DNA from: Oxalobacteraceae bacterium AB_14
GTDB lineage: Bacteria; Pseudomonadota; Gammaproteobacteria; Burkholderiales; Burkholderiaceae_D
Length of the DNA: 59,376 bases
Reading direction: 5' to 3'
Assembly (NCBI GenBank): GCA_000381565.1
Contig: KB906725.1
Location: 2,923,186 to 2,982,561, forward strand
The position numbers were made by a program, and so were the translations under genes. Positions 1-7,850 of this stretch are shown here, in pieces; positions within the stretch are counted from its first letter, which is position 1; the number at the start of each line of letters is the position of its first letter. The notes under the pieces are model-generated. The model had not been told where the DNA came from. It did no database searches and was given only the letters and a program-made list of their open reading frames with translations.

Positions 1-95
1 GCGAAAATGTTTCAAAACCACGCAACCCAGGCCGGAAGCCGCACAAGTCGATGAGTCAGAAAAATTGCTGAAAAGTCTTAACTTGGGTGGATTGG
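1..95 (+). mobile_element. Right end of an insertion sequence (partial)
   Basis: The last 19 bases (77-95) are the exact reverse complement of 59283-59301 near the other edge, as expected for left and right terminal inverted repeats of one IS. Just inside lies what reads as a basic transposase C-terminus. Host DNA begins at 96, inside another gene that is cut there. The inner AGTTAAG/CTTAACT part of the repeat resembles ends of IS4-family elements from memory; the family is not proven. Only about 95 bases of the element are present. Confidence 0.6.
3..71 (+). CDS. Transposase C-terminus (partial, runs off the left edge)
   Basis: The frame starting at base 3 stays open from the edge to a TGA at 69-71 and encodes 22 residues, including a basic stretch KPRNPGRKPHKS. 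A C-terminal RNPGR motif of this kind is one I associate with IS4-family transposases, and the stop lies just inside the terminal inverted repeat, the usual arrangement. An alternative frame from base 2 is open to 98-100, but that stop would lie in host DNA beyond the IS end, so it is less likely. The fragment is too short for certainty. Confidence 0.4.
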   Translation, partial: ENVSKPRNPGRKPHKSMSQKNC

Positions 96-180
96 CATGA
101 GGACTCTCACCGTACATGTTGCGGCGGTCCTTTTCCAGACTAAGCTTCTTCTTTGCTTGCGGTGACTTTACTGTACTCAT
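96..180 (-). pseudogene. 5' fragment of a small conserved gene, cut by the IS end
   Basis: Reading from ATG at 178-180, the first 28 codons give MSTVKSPQAKKKLSLEKD followed by RRNMYGESPH. This matches, from memory, the N-terminus of a widespread small hypothetical family with the signature KKxLSLxxDRRNxYGE, which normally continues with a serine/arginine/lysine-rich stretch. At base 95/96 the reading frame runs into the IS terminal repeat and the match stops. The gene is therefore interrupted at about codon 28. Function is unknown. The start has only a weak GAGC ribosome site. Confidence 0.45.
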
Positions 181-214
181 ACTTGCTCTAAAAGATAGGG
201 CGGACTCGTTCAAC

Positions 215-240
215 AGGCTGCTTTTGGCCGTCATCGGCCA
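215..240 (-). repeat. Accessory-gene 3' repeat, copy A
   Basis: On the minus strand this reads TGGCCGATGACGGCCAAAAGCAGCCT, split as GGCC-N6-GGCC followed by AAAAGCAGCC. It overlaps the last codons and stop of the Imm50-like gene just upstream. It is one of three related copies, the others at 690-720 and 59261-59282, each immediately 3' of a small accessory gene and in the same polarity. Confidence 0.5.
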
Positions 241-662
241 ATTGGTGCTACTGAAATAACACTCGCACGTAAAGCCTTAAAGCCACCGGAAAGGCCATAG
301 CAGTGGTTTATTTCGACGGCAAGCGTTGGCGCGTCATTACCTGTGTTATGCGACAAACTAAAGTCTAATCCCGAAATCACGTTTTGATGGTTTAGACCAT
401 CCAGTTCCAGGTCGCTGACATACTCAAACAGAAAATGAACGAGGGAGTCATTTTCTAGCCGATACGAACCCTCTTCGGTGACATCGCCAGTCATATTCCA
501 ACCACGCACATACAAATCGATACTCGGATAGTATCCTCCATCGGATGATTGGCGTGTGCGGTCAAGTATAACTTTATACACTTCACCGTCATGGAAGCCC
601 GGCCAACGTCTGAACACGTTCAATACGAGCTCATGGTTTTCAATAAATTTGTAAATGTCCAT
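231..662 (-). CDS. Imm50-like immunity protein
   Basis: The product has 143 residues with no signal peptide or membrane segment, so it should be cytoplasmic. Residues 20-28 read WPGFHDGEV, resembling the W-P-x-FHDAEV signature I associate with immunity protein 50 (Imm50), a family of antidotes to polymorphic toxins. The C-terminal codons (VAPIGR, stop) lie in a short dispersed repeat, suggesting the 3' end was trimmed or replaced by it. No toxin gene adjoins; the neighbours are another small gene and an IS end. An orphan immunity gene is the best guess, but this is inferred from one motif. Confidence 0.5.
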   Translation of the reverse strand: MDIYKFIENHELVLNVFRRWPGFHDGEVYKVILDRTRQSSDGGYYPSIDLYVRGWNMTGDVTEEGSYRLENDSLVHFLFEYVSDLELDGLNHQNVISGLDFSLSHNTGNDAPTLAVEINHCYGLSGGFKALRASVISVAPIGR

Positions 663-689
663 ACATCATTCATGCACCAAGTTCTTTGA

Positions 690-720
690 GCGGCTGCTTC
701 TGGCCGTTTGCAGGCCGCGA
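690..720 (-). repeat. Accessory-gene 3' repeat, copy B
   Basis: On the minus strand the core is GCGGCCTGCAAACGGCC followed by AGAAGCAGCCGC. The ends GCGGCCTGC and GCAGCCGC pair with one bulge, so the transcript can fold into an imperfect hairpin. It begins a few bases after the stop of the 90-residue gene and lies ahead of the Imm50-like gene. Confidence 0.5.
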
Positions 721-726
721 GACCGC

Positions 727-999
727 CTACTTTTTTTCGGTCCAGTATACCTCGATCTTATCTATATCCGGACCTTCCGTTTCAGGTATTTCTCGAATCT
801 CTTCGGCGTTGATTACCGGGCGCGGAAAAGGTCCGGCTGCCTGTAAAAGCTCCGGATGAAGAATCCTTGCAATGGTACAGACTCTCGAAAACGCATCGTC
901 AGGGCCATCGGCACGAACAAAGCCCGATATTTCACAATCTTGTTCTACACCATTTTTTACAAAGGCCCAGCCAACCGCCGATACTTGCCACATCGCCAT
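727..999 (-). CDS. Small hypothetical protein
   Basis: This 90-residue protein is not recognised. It starts at an ATG with an AGGA ribosome site six bases upstream. It has no signal peptide or transmembrane segment, is acidic towards the end, and holds a central stretch (HPELLQAAGPFPRPVINAEEI) that reads like a folded domain rather than chance translation. Its size, its place between accessory genes, and the repeat at its 3' end suggest an immunity-type or other accessory protein. That role is inference only. Confidence 0.5.
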   Translation of the reverse strand: MAMWQVSAVGWAFVKNGVEQDCEISGFVRADGPDDAFSRVCTIARILHPELLQAAGPFPRPVINAEEIREIPETEGPDIDKIEVYWTEKK

Positions 1000-1069
1000 G
1001 TGATTCCTATACGCATTCAGTCAAATTCAAATTATCTCTAATTGCGACGGACCGCTGCTGGCTGCGGAT

Positions 1070-1588
1070 TCAATCGTTCAACGCAACACTGCGGCCAGCA
1101 CGCCGATTCAAGTCGACACCGAGTGCGGCTTTGCGAAGGCGGCGGTTGCGCAGCACATAACGCACCGATGCCGAAGTGTCATACATGAGTTGATAGTGGT
1201 AATAGTTGATGTGCTCAAGCACGGCGAACAGGAAAATCCCGAGTGGCCATGCCAATTGCGCATGCCAGCCGGCGCCCACGATCTGGACGGCGAATCCGAG
1301 CGCCACCGCGCCAAACAGCGCAATATTGGATACCTTGAATGCGTTGAACAGCCTGTCAAAATAGCCCGGCAACGGGACCGACGCCGACAGGGCGCGGTGT
1401 TTCAGCTGCCAATACAGCGCACCCTGCGCCAGCAGATAGCTGACCGAGAGCAGCGCCGCCAGCCCAAGCGGCCAATGCACGCCCATTGCAGACTTGCGCC
1501 AATCCAGGACAAAGATAATCGGCAGCACCACGGCAGCCAGGGCTTCCATGCCGCGCAGGTAGTTGAAACGATTGCTGAGTTTATGCAT
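1070..1588 (-). CDS. Small integral membrane protein of unknown function
   Basis: The product has 172 residues with about four hydrophobic segments, near 14-30, 40-60, 90-110 and 114-130, followed by a basic cytoplasmic tail rich in arginine. It begins 12 bases after the stop of the zntB-like gene on the same strand, so the two are probably co-transcribed. I do not recognise the family. A role alongside the metal transporter is possible but rests only on proximity. Confidence 0.65.
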   Translation of the reverse strand: MHKLSNRFNYLRGMEALAAVVLPIIFVLDWRKSAMGVHWPLGLAALLSVSYLLAQGALYWQLKHRALSASVPLPGYFDRLFNAFKVSNIALFGAVALGFAVQIVGAGWHAQLAWPLGIFLFAVLEHINYYHYQLMYDTSASVRYVLRNRRLRKAALGVDLNRRAGRSVALND

Positions 1589-1600
1589 GGCATTGGCGCC

Positions 1601-2626
1601 TTATGACACGTCGCGCTGGCGGCGGAAGGCCAGCCAGCCGGCGATCACCGTGAAGCTGGCGACGATCGCCACCACCAGCCAGAAGCCTTCCGGGTCCTGC
1701 GCCAGCGGGATGCCGCCGACGTTCATGCCCAGCAGGCCTGCGATGATGTTGATCGGCAGGGCCAGCACGGTGACGATGGTCAGCACGAACAGGCTGTGGT
1801 TATTGCCCTCGTTGACCAGCGCCGCGATCTCTTCCTGTATCAGCTTGATGCGCTCCTGCAGCGAGGCCATGTCCGCCAGCACCATCGAGAATTCCTCGGT
1901 CGACTCGCGCAGCTCCTGCGCATCGAGTTCGGCCACCCAGGCCGGCGGGCGTTGCAGCAGTCGGAACAGCGCCGCCGGCTCCGGCGCCAGCAGGCGCTGC
2001 AGGCGCACCAGCACGCGCCGCAGCGCGCCCAGGCTGGCGCGCTTGGTCTTGAGTTTGCCGGCCAGCAGATTGTCCTCGATCTCGTCGACGGTGCTGATGG
2101 CGTTGCGGACGATCTTGATCAGCGCGTCGGCCTGGTCGCGCAGCAGGTGGATCAGCAGCTCCACCGACGAGCGTATCGGCTCGCCGTTGCGCACCGCGTT
2201 GCGCAGGCCGTCGACCGCCTTCAGCGGCTTGCGCCGCGCGCTGATGACGATCTGCTGGTCGACGCTCAGCCACAGTGTGGAGATGTCGGACGGCTCGAAG
2301 GAGAAATCGTGCAGCACGTCGTTGACCACGGCGATCAGCGTGTTGTCGGCCATCTCGATGCGGGTCGAGCGCGGGCCTTCGTGCAGGCTCTCGTAGAATT
2401 CCTCCGGCAGCGCGGTGTGCTCGTGCAGCCATTTTTCGCTGGCGGTGTTGGCCAGGTTGTAGTGCAGCCAGATGAATTCCCGCGGATGCTGTTCGCGCTC
2501 GGCCAGCCATAGTCGCGCTGCGTCGGCTTCCAGCGGCAGGCCTTTGCCGTCCGGCGCGCGGCCGAACAGGTAGCCGCAGACCAGACCCGATGAGTCGGAA
2601 CCGTAGGACAGTGGCGCATTCTGCAT
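1601..2626 (-). CDS. zntB: ZntB-like CorA-family divalent cation transporter
   Basis: The product has 341 residues. The long N-terminal cytoplasmic part (about 1-280) is rich in charged helices, and two transmembrane segments close the protein. Between them is GMNVGGIP, the CorA-superfamily GMN pore motif in the form typical of ZntB, which moves zinc across the inner membrane. The start is supported by GGAGA seven bases upstream. A membrane protein gene follows 12 bases downstream. ZntB versus another CorA paralogue is judged from the NVGGIP extension; ion specificity is not visible in the sequence. Confidence 0.85.
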   Translation of the reverse strand: MQNAPLSYGSDSSGLVCGYLFGRAPDGKGLPLEADAARLWLAEREQHPREFIWLHYNLANTASEKWLHEHTALPEEFYESLHEGPRSTRIEMADNTLIAVVNDVLHDFSFEPSDISTLWLSVDQQIVISARRKPLKAVDGLRNAVRNGEPIRSSVELLIHLLRDQADALIKIVRNAISTVDEIEDNLLAGKLKTKRASLGALRRVLVRLQRLLAPEPAALFRLLQRPPAWVAELDAQELRESTEEFSMVLADMASLQERIKLIQEEIAALVNEGNNHSLFVLTIVTVLALPINIIAGLLGMNVGGIPLAQDPEGFWLVVAIVASFTVIAGWLAFRRQRDVS

Positions 2627-2708
2627 TCAAGATTCTCCGTGGTGGTCGCGGGCATCAGGATAGCAAATTACGCTAAGATGGGGTGATATATCCTCGACAG
2701 GAGAAAGC

Positions 2709-3272
2709 ATGCAGCAACCGCATCTGCCGCCGCGCCTGCGGCGTTTTGTCGATGGCATGGACGCGCTGCTGGCGCGCGGTCCGGCCGAAGCCGACATCGT
2801 GGCGCACGGTGCTGCGCTGCTGCGCGCCTTGCTGGCGCATGACGACTGGCTGGCCGACACGCTGGCGCAGCCGCATCCGCAGTTCTACCGCCAGTACCTG
2901 CTGTATCTCGATCCGGCGGCGCGTTATTCGGTGGCCAGTTTCGTCTGGGGGCCGGGCCAGCGCACGCCGGTGCACGATCACACGGTGTGGGGCCTGGTCG
3001 GCATCCTGCGCGGCGCGGAAGCGGCGCAGGCTTGGCGCTACGACGACAGCGGCGCCCTGGTGGTGGACGGCGCGCCTTTGCTATTGCGGGCGGGAGAGGT
3101 GGGTGCGGTGTCGCCCACCTTGGGCGACATCCATGAAGTGCGCAACGCTTATGATGACCGGGTGTCGGTCGGCGTGCATGTGTATGGCGCGGATATCGGC
3201 GCCGTCGACCGCTTTGTGTATGCGCCCGACGGCAGCCGCAAGCCGTTCCGCTCCGGCTATGCCAATCGCTGA
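2709..3272 (+). CDS. Cysteine dioxygenase-type thiol dioxygenase
   Basis: This 187-residue single-domain cupin belongs to the cysteine dioxygenase (CDO) type I group, non-haem iron enzymes that oxidise a thiol to a sulfinate. The iron ligands appear as His89 and His91 in PVHDH and His142 in GDIHEV. Arg61 (FYRQYLLY) is the position that binds the substrate carboxylate in Arg-type CDOs, favouring cysteine, though 3-mercaptopropionate dioxygenases are close relatives. It starts with a strong AGGAG site. It is transcribed convergently with the HDOD gene and divergently from zntB. Confidence 0.8.
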   Translation: MQQPHLPPRLRRFVDGMDALLARGPAEADIVAHGAALLRALLAHDDWLADTLAQPHPQFYRQYLLYLDPAARYSVASFVWGPGQRTPVHDHTVWGLVGILRGAEAAQAWRYDDSGALVVDGAPLLLRAGEVGAVSPTLGDIHEVRNAYDDRVSVGVHVYGADIGAVDRFVYAPDGSRKPFRSGYANR

Positions 3273-3280
3273 TCCGAAGC

Positions 3281-4120
3281 TCAGACCAGCAGCGCGTTGT
3301 TCATTTCGATGGCGTCGATCTTGGCTTCGGCCAGCATGGCTTCGAGCTTCTGTTCGTCGATGAACAGGTCGATGGCCGAATCGGAATGGGGCGGCAGGTC
3401 GCGCTGCGCTTCCTGCAGCGGCGACTTCACCGGCGTCAGGTGGTTGGCCAGCAGCAGGGTGTCGAGCAGCGTGTCCGGCGGGATCGACATGAAGCTGTCG
3501 CGCAGGCCTTCGATGGCTTCGGCCACCGGCTCCGGGATGCACAGCTTGCGCATCACTTCGCGGGTGATGATTTCCTCGCTGGCCGAGTGCCAGTTCTCGG
3601 GATCTTCTTCCAGCAGGCCGGGGAATTCGTCGGCGCGCGAGAGCAGGTAGAAGCCGCCCACCTCGTGCACGATGGCGGCGAACAGCGCGGTGTCCGGATT
3701 GACGCCGGTGACCTGGCGCGCGATGATGCGCGACAGCGCCGCCACGGCGATGGTGTGGTCCCACAGCTTTTCAGCCTTGTAGCGCAGTTCGGGGTCGGCG
3801 ATCTTGGCGCCGAACTGGCGCACCACCATGGCCGCGGCCAGCGCGAACAGGTTCTGGTAGCCGATGCGCATGATGGCGCCGCGCACGTTGGTGATCATCG
3901 GCGCGCCGGAGCGGTTGAACATCGCAGAATTGGCGATGGCCACCGTGCGCGCGGCCAGGATGGGCTCCGCCAGCACCAGGCTGATGGCCTTGTCGACCGG
4001 GCATTCCGGATCGTCGAGCGCGAGCTGGACGCGGAGTGCCGCATTGACACTGGTCGGAAAGACCAGCTCTCCACGGATGGCCAGCGCCGCGATATGGCCA
4101 AATGCTTCTAGTTTATTCAT
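3281..4120 (-). CDS. HDOD-domain protein
   Basis: The product has 279 residues, counting from ATG at 4118-4120. Most of it is an HDOD domain, the HD-related output module that usually lacks phosphohydrolase residues and acts in signalling; VHEVGGFYLLSR is characteristic. No receiver or enzymatic domain is attached, so it is a stand-alone HDOD protein. A longer frame begins at 4162, but a good sigma-70 promoter sits inside that extension, so the shorter start is chosen. The transcript would begin at or next to the ATG, and there is no Shine-Dalgarno site. Confidence 0.75.
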   Translation of the reverse strand: MNKLEAFGHIAALAIRGELVFPTSVNAALRVQLALDDPECPVDKAISLVLAEPILAARTVAIANSAMFNRSGAPMITNVRGAIMRIGYQNLFALAAAMVVRQFGAKIADPELRYKAEKLWDHTIAVAALSRIIARQVTGVNPDTALFAAIVHEVGGFYLLSRADEFPGLLEEDPENWHSASEEIITREVMRKLCIPEPVAEAIEGLRDSFMSIPPDTLLDTLLLANHLTPVKSPLQEAQRDLPPHSDSAIDLFIDEQKLEAMLAEAKIDAIEMNNALLV

Positions 4121-4127
4121 GATCAAA

Positions 4128-4156
4128 ATTATACGCATGCGCGGCCCCAATCTCAA
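4128..4156 (-). promoter_or_regulatory. Sigma-70 promoter giving a leaderless HDOD transcript
   Basis: The minus strand holds TTGAGA (4156-4151), a 17-base spacer and a perfect TATAAT (4133-4128). The expected transcription start is 4122-4119, on the A of the HDOD start codon at 4120. Confidence 0.65.
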
Positions 4157-4251
4157 CGCCATCTTGGCTTAGGAGCGGCTTAAAGGCCAAGAGGGAGGCG
4201 GCAATGCCACAGTATCAAGCGACCTGCGCGGACGCAGCGCCATGGCGGGAG

Positions 4252-4285
4252 CCGTGCGCGGCGCCGTTACGGGCGCCGCGCACGG
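4252..4285 (-). terminator. Strong hairpin downstream of dadA
   Basis: Two perfect 14-base arms (4252-4265 and 4272-4285) flank a six-base loop. The hairpin lies 22 bases beyond the dadA stop. No U-tract follows on either strand, so it may be a 3'-end stabilising structure or a Rho-dependent end rather than a classical terminator. Confidence 0.45.
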
Positions 4286-4306
4286 GGTAAAGCGGAGGCC
4301 AGCGTT

Positions 4307-5590
4307 TCAGGCGTTGGCGAACTGCGGGCGGCGGCTGGCGCTGTCGCGGTTGTAGCGGCTGACCGACAGGTCGTCCGCCAGGATGGCCGGGCGGCGGGCC
4401 GAAATCAGGTCGGACAACAGCTGAGCCGAGCCGCAGGACATGGTCCAGCCCAGCGTGCCGTGGCCGGTGTTGATGAACAGGTTGCGCAGGCCGGTGCGGC
4501 CGACCACCGGCGTGCCGTCCGGCGTCATCGGACGCAGGCCGGTCCAGAAGGTGGCGGCGGCGGTGTCGCCGGCGCCGGGAAACAGGTCGTTGACCACCAT
4601 TTCCAGCGTTTCGCGGCGGCGCGGGTTCAGCGCCAGGTTGAAGCCGGCGATCTCGGCCATGCCGCCGACGCGGATGCGGTCGTCGAAGCGGGTGACGGCG
4701 ATCTTGTAGGTTTCGTCCAGAATGGTCGAGAGCGGCGCGGAGGCGGCGTTCACGATCGGCACGGTGATCGAGTAGCCCTTCAGCGGGTAGACCGGGATCT
4801 TGACCAGGTCCTTCAGCAGCGTGGTCGAGTAGGCGCCCAGCGCGACCACGTAGGAGTCGGCCGTCACCAGCTCGGCGCCGCACTGCACGCCTTTGATTTC
4901 CTCGCCGGCGGTGACCAGGCCGGTGATGTCGACGCCGTAGCGGAACTTCACGCCCAGTTGCTCGGCCATGGCGGTCAGGCGGGTGGTGAACAGCTGGCAA
5001 TCGCCGGTTTCATCGTTGGGCAGGCGCAGGCCGCCGACCAGCTTGTTCTGGTCCAGGCCGGGTTCGGCGGCGACCAGTTGTTCGCGGCTCAGCAGCTCGT
5101 AGGGCACGCCGGTTTCCTGCAGCACCTGGATGTCCTTGGCGGCGTCGTCCAGTTGCTTCTGGGTGCGGAACAGCTGGGTCGTGCCTTGCTGGCGGCCTTC
5201 GTAGGCGATGCCGGTGGCGGCGCGCAGGGCCTTGAAGCAGTCGCGGCTGTACTCGGCCAGGCGCACCATGCGCTCCTTGTTGACGGCGTAGCGCTCGGCA
5301 TTGCAGTTCTGCAGCATCTGCCACATCCATTGCAGCTGGAACAGCGTGCCGTCCGGGGTGATCGACAGCGGGGCGTGGCGTTGCAGCATCCATTTCATCG
5401 CCTTCAGCGGGATGCCGGGCGCGGCCCAGGGGGAGGCGTAGCCGGGCGAGATCTGGCCGGCGTTGGCGAAGCTGGTTTCCAGCGCGGGACCGGGCTGACG
5501 GTCGAGCACGGTCACGTCGTGGCCGGCTTGCGCCAGATAGTAGGCGCTGGTGACGCCGATGACACCGCTACCCAAGATCACAACCCGCAT
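4307..5590 (-). CDS. dadA: D-amino acid dehydrogenase
   Basis: The product has 427 residues, the usual length for the small subunit DadA. It oxidatively deaminates D-amino acids (D-alanine especially) to keto acids and passes electrons to the respiratory chain at the inner membrane. The N-terminus holds the FAD-binding VILGSGVIGVTSAYYLA fold, and the C-terminal GLRPMTPDGTPVVG and NTGHGTLGWTMSCGS motifs are typical of DadA. The start has GGGAGA nine bases upstream. The divergent lrp gene across a 101-base gap, with a dyad between them, points to Lrp-type control by amino acids, as in other proteobacteria. Confidence 0.93.
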   Translation of the reverse strand: MRVVILGSGVIGVTSAYYLAQAGHDVTVLDRQPGPALETSFANAGQISPGYASPWAAPGIPLKAMKWMLQRHAPLSITPDGTLFQLQWMWQMLQNCNAERYAVNKERMVRLAEYSRDCFKALRAATGIAYEGRQQGTTQLFRTQKQLDDAAKDIQVLQETGVPYELLSREQLVAAEPGLDQNKLVGGLRLPNDETGDCQLFTTRLTAMAEQLGVKFRYGVDITGLVTAGEEIKGVQCGAELVTADSYVVALGAYSTTLLKDLVKIPVYPLKGYSITVPIVNAASAPLSTILDETYKIAVTRFDDRIRVGGMAEIAGFNLALNPRRRETLEMVVNDLFPGAGDTAAATFWTGLRPMTPDGTPVVGRTGLRNLFINTGHGTLGWTMSCGSAQLLSDLISARRPAILADDLSVSRYNRDSASRRPQFANA

Positions 5591-5612
5591 TACAGTCTCC
5601 CGATTATTTAGT

Positions 5613-5638
5613 CATACCAGATATTCCGCTATGGTATG
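5613..5638. promoter_or_regulatory. Candidate Lrp operator between dadA and lrp
   Basis: CATACCA (5613-5619) and TGGTATG (5632-5638) are perfect inverted arms around 12 AT-rich bases. Position and symmetry fit a site for the divergently encoded Lrp-family regulator. Confidence 0.5.
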
Positions 5639-5691
5639 CTTGTATCACTAGTATTTGTTACTGTATAACTTGACATATTCAGTGGATTTTC

Positions 5692-6189
5692 ATGCGAATT
5701 CAAAAAGAATCGGTCCGTAGCCTCGACAAACTGGACAGAAAGATATTGCGCATCCTGCAGGAGGATGGGCGCATCTCGATGAAGGACTTGAGCGAGCAGG
5801 TCGGCCTGTCGATCACGCCGGCCATCGAGCGGGTCAAGCGCATGGAGCGGGACGGGGTGATCACCGGCTACCACGCGCGCATCGATCCGCCGGCGCTGGG
5901 GGCGAAGTTGCTGGTGTTCGTGGAGATCACCTTGAACCAGAAGTCGGGGCCGGTGTTCGAACAGTTCCGGCGCGAGGTGCTGCGCATACCGGAGGTGCAG
6001 GAATGCCATCTGGTGTCGGGCGATTTCGATTACCTGATCAAGGCGCGCATCCATGAGATGGCCGAGTACCGCAAGCTGCTGGGCGACATGCTGCTCAGTT
6101 TGCCAGGGGCGGCGCAGTCGAAAAGTTATGTCGTGATGGAGGAGATCAAGGAGACCTTGATCCTGTCGACCGAGGTGGTGCCGGGTTGA
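5692..6189 (+). CDS. lrp: Lrp/AsnC-family regulator
   Basis: The product has 165 residues in the standard Lrp layout. A winged helix-turn-helix covers about residues 11-60 (DRKILRILQEDGRIS, then GLSITPAIERVKRME), and a RAM/effector domain spans about 70-155, with the GDFDYLIKARI strand typical of the family. It sits back-to-back with dadA and probably activates or represses it in response to alanine or leucine, as DadR/Lrp does elsewhere. The ribosome site ahead of the ATG is weak (GTGGA). Confidence 0.9.
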   Translation: MRIQKESVRSLDKLDRKILRILQEDGRISMKDLSEQVGLSITPAIERVKRMERDGVITGYHARIDPPALGAKLLVFVEITLNQKSGPVFEQFRREVLRIPEVQECHLVSGDFDYLIKARIHEMAEYRKLLGDMLLSLPGAAQSKSYVVMEEIKETLILSTEVVPG

Positions 6190-6256
6190 GCTGGACAAGA
6201 TCCGCTTCTCGCCGTTCGCCAGCCAACGTGGTGATCGCGCCGCTTCAGTTAAAATG

Positions 6257-6273
6257 CAATAACAGCATTATTG
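6257..6273 (+). promoter_or_regulatory. Dyad ahead of the large unknown membrane protein
   Basis: CAATAA (6257-6262) and TTATTG (6268-6273) are perfect inverted arms five bases apart. They lie just after a TAAAAT sequence (6250-6255) that could be a -10 element and 16 bases before the GTG start. This is a plausible operator; no regulator is adjacent apart from lrp. Confidence 0.3.
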
Positions 6274-6289
6274 ATGAAGCGGAGCAGGT

Positions 6290-7849
6290 GTGAACAATCA
6301 GCACGGTACTCCAGGCGATACCCATGTGGTCAATGTGCGCTCGCTGGACGAGCACATGTCCAGCGACCAGAGCTTCAGCTCGGCCTATGCGCGCGCGGTG
6401 GGCGCCATCGCCGGCAACGAGGGCAGCCTCACGCTGGCCCAGTTCGCCGCCGTCACCGACATCGCCGGCGACGGCAAATCCTCCGCCGTCTTCACCGCCC
6501 TGGTATTGAACGCCATCGAATCGGGCGTGGACGTCGGCTGGGCCTTCAATGCCCTGAGCCGCAGCAGCGCCGGCATCGACCAGGCCGCGCGCGAAAACGC
6601 CCTCAGCATGACCATCCCGCTGCTGGCGCTGCACGGCGCCGACGCCCGCGCGCTGGCGCAACGGCTGGCCAAGGCCTTGTCTGCGCGCCTCTCGCCCGAA
6701 GACCTGAACCGCCTGCCGCAGACCGAAGAACGCGGCATCCTCGCCAACCTGGGCGAGCAGGCGCGCCGGCTGGTGCGCGGCCGCTCGCTGGCCGACGCCG
6801 TGGCCGATTTCGGCCGCCATGCCGGGCAGCCGGTGCTGGTCGAACACGCGCGCAATTTCCAGTCCGGCGACATCGACCATAGTCAGCTGCGGGAACTGGT
6901 CGGCAGCGCCACCGCCGCCATCGCGCAGGACATCAGCGTCTACCTGGAGCAGGCGCGCATGCTGTCGGTGGGCGAGGCCATGGCCGCCACACTGGTCAGC
7001 GCCGCCAACGACCTGAAAAACCAGGTGCTGCAACGCCTGACGCTGGTGGACCAGCGCATCGCCCACGAGCGCCGCCTGCTGCTGGAGGAAATCGACGACG
7101 CCGTGCACGACGCCGGCAACGCCATCGAACTGGCGATCACCGACCGTCTCAACACCGACCAGTGGAAAGACGACGACGTCTGGGCCAGCATGGGGCGCCA
7201 GCAGTTCGGCTTGGAGATGGAGCGGCGGCTGGACCGCATCGTGCGCCGCAAGGAGCAATCGCTGCATCTGTTGCAGGAAGACTTGCGCTTGTTCCAGCAG
7301 GCGATGCGGCTGAATCAATCGTCGGTGTTCCAGCGTCAGCACCATTCGACGCTGGCCAGGTTGATGCCGCGGCTGCGGGTTGGTACGCGCATCGTCAACA
7401 GTGTCGACACGGCGGCCAATGTCACCTTGATGAGCGGGGCGGTGGTGGCGGCCGGCACCGGCACGGCGGCCTATCTGATCGGCGCGGCGGTGGTGTTGCC
7501 GGTGGTGGCGCCGGCGGCGCCGTTTGTCGGCGGCGCGGTGCTGCTGGCGGGCGCCTTCAAATGGTTTACCGACGGCGGCAAGCGCAAACGCACCGAGATC
7601 CGCGACAAGCGCGCCGCCTTCGAGGCCGAACTGCGCAAGCAGCTGCAGGCGGCGGAGCTGAGCTTCAACGCCCAGCTGGACCTGGTGGCCCAGGGCTTCC
7701 ACGACTCCGCGCTGCAATTGCTGACGCCCTTGCTGCTGGAGGCCGAAGCGGCGGGCCGCGTGCCCGGCATGCGCCAGCGCATCGCCGACCGCGTGATCAC
7801 CCAGGCGCAGGCGGCGATCCGCCAGCTCGACGCCGAACTGCGCAAATAA
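6290..7849 (+). CDS. Large helical protein with C-terminal membrane hairpin, function unknown
   Basis: The product has 519 residues from GTG at 6290, which has a GGAGCAG ribosome site. Residues 1-380 are polar and strongly helical, with coiled-coil-like runs (for example VLQRLTLVDQRIAHERRLLLEEID near 246-270). About residues 380-425 form one long or two adjacent glycine/alanine-rich membrane segments. A charged helical tail of about 90 residues follows. The layout recalls the stalk and membrane-paddle half of bacterial dynamin-like proteins, but no Walker A or other GTPase motif is present. I do not recognise the family; any membrane-remodelling role is speculation. Confidence 0.7.
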   Translation: MNNQHGTPGDTHVVNVRSLDEHMSSDQSFSSAYARAVGAIAGNEGSLTLAQFAAVTDIAGDGKSSAVFTALVLNAIESGVDVGWAFNALSRSSAGIDQAARENALSMTIPLLALHGADARALAQRLAKALSARLSPEDLNRLPQTEERGILANLGEQARRLVRGRSLADAVADFGRHAGQPVLVEHARNFQSGDIDHSQLRELVGSATAAIAQDISVYLEQARMLSVGEAMAATLVSAANDLKNQVLQRLTLVDQRIAHERRLLLEEIDDAVHDAGNAIELAITDRLNTDQWKDDDVWASMGRQQFGLEMERRLDRIVRRKEQSLHLLQEDLRLFQQAMRLNQSSVFQRQHHSTLARLMPRLRVGTRIVNSVDTAANVTLMSGAVVAAGTGTAAYLIGAAVVLPVVAPAAPFVGGAVLLAGAFKWFTDGGKRKRTEIRDKRAAFEAELRKQLQAAELSFNAQLDLVAQGFHDSALQLLTPLLLEAEAAGRVPGMRQRIADRVITQAQAAIRQLDAELRK

Positions 7850-7850
7850 C

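Noticed and set aside
215..720. The accessory repeats as integron attC sites
   Set aside because: They sit at gene ends and fold imperfectly, but the RYYYAAC and GTTRRRY core boxes are absent and no integrase is visible.
5665..5692. TTGACA just before lrp as its -35
   Set aside because: It is only about 20 bases from the ATG, so its -10 would fall inside the gene.
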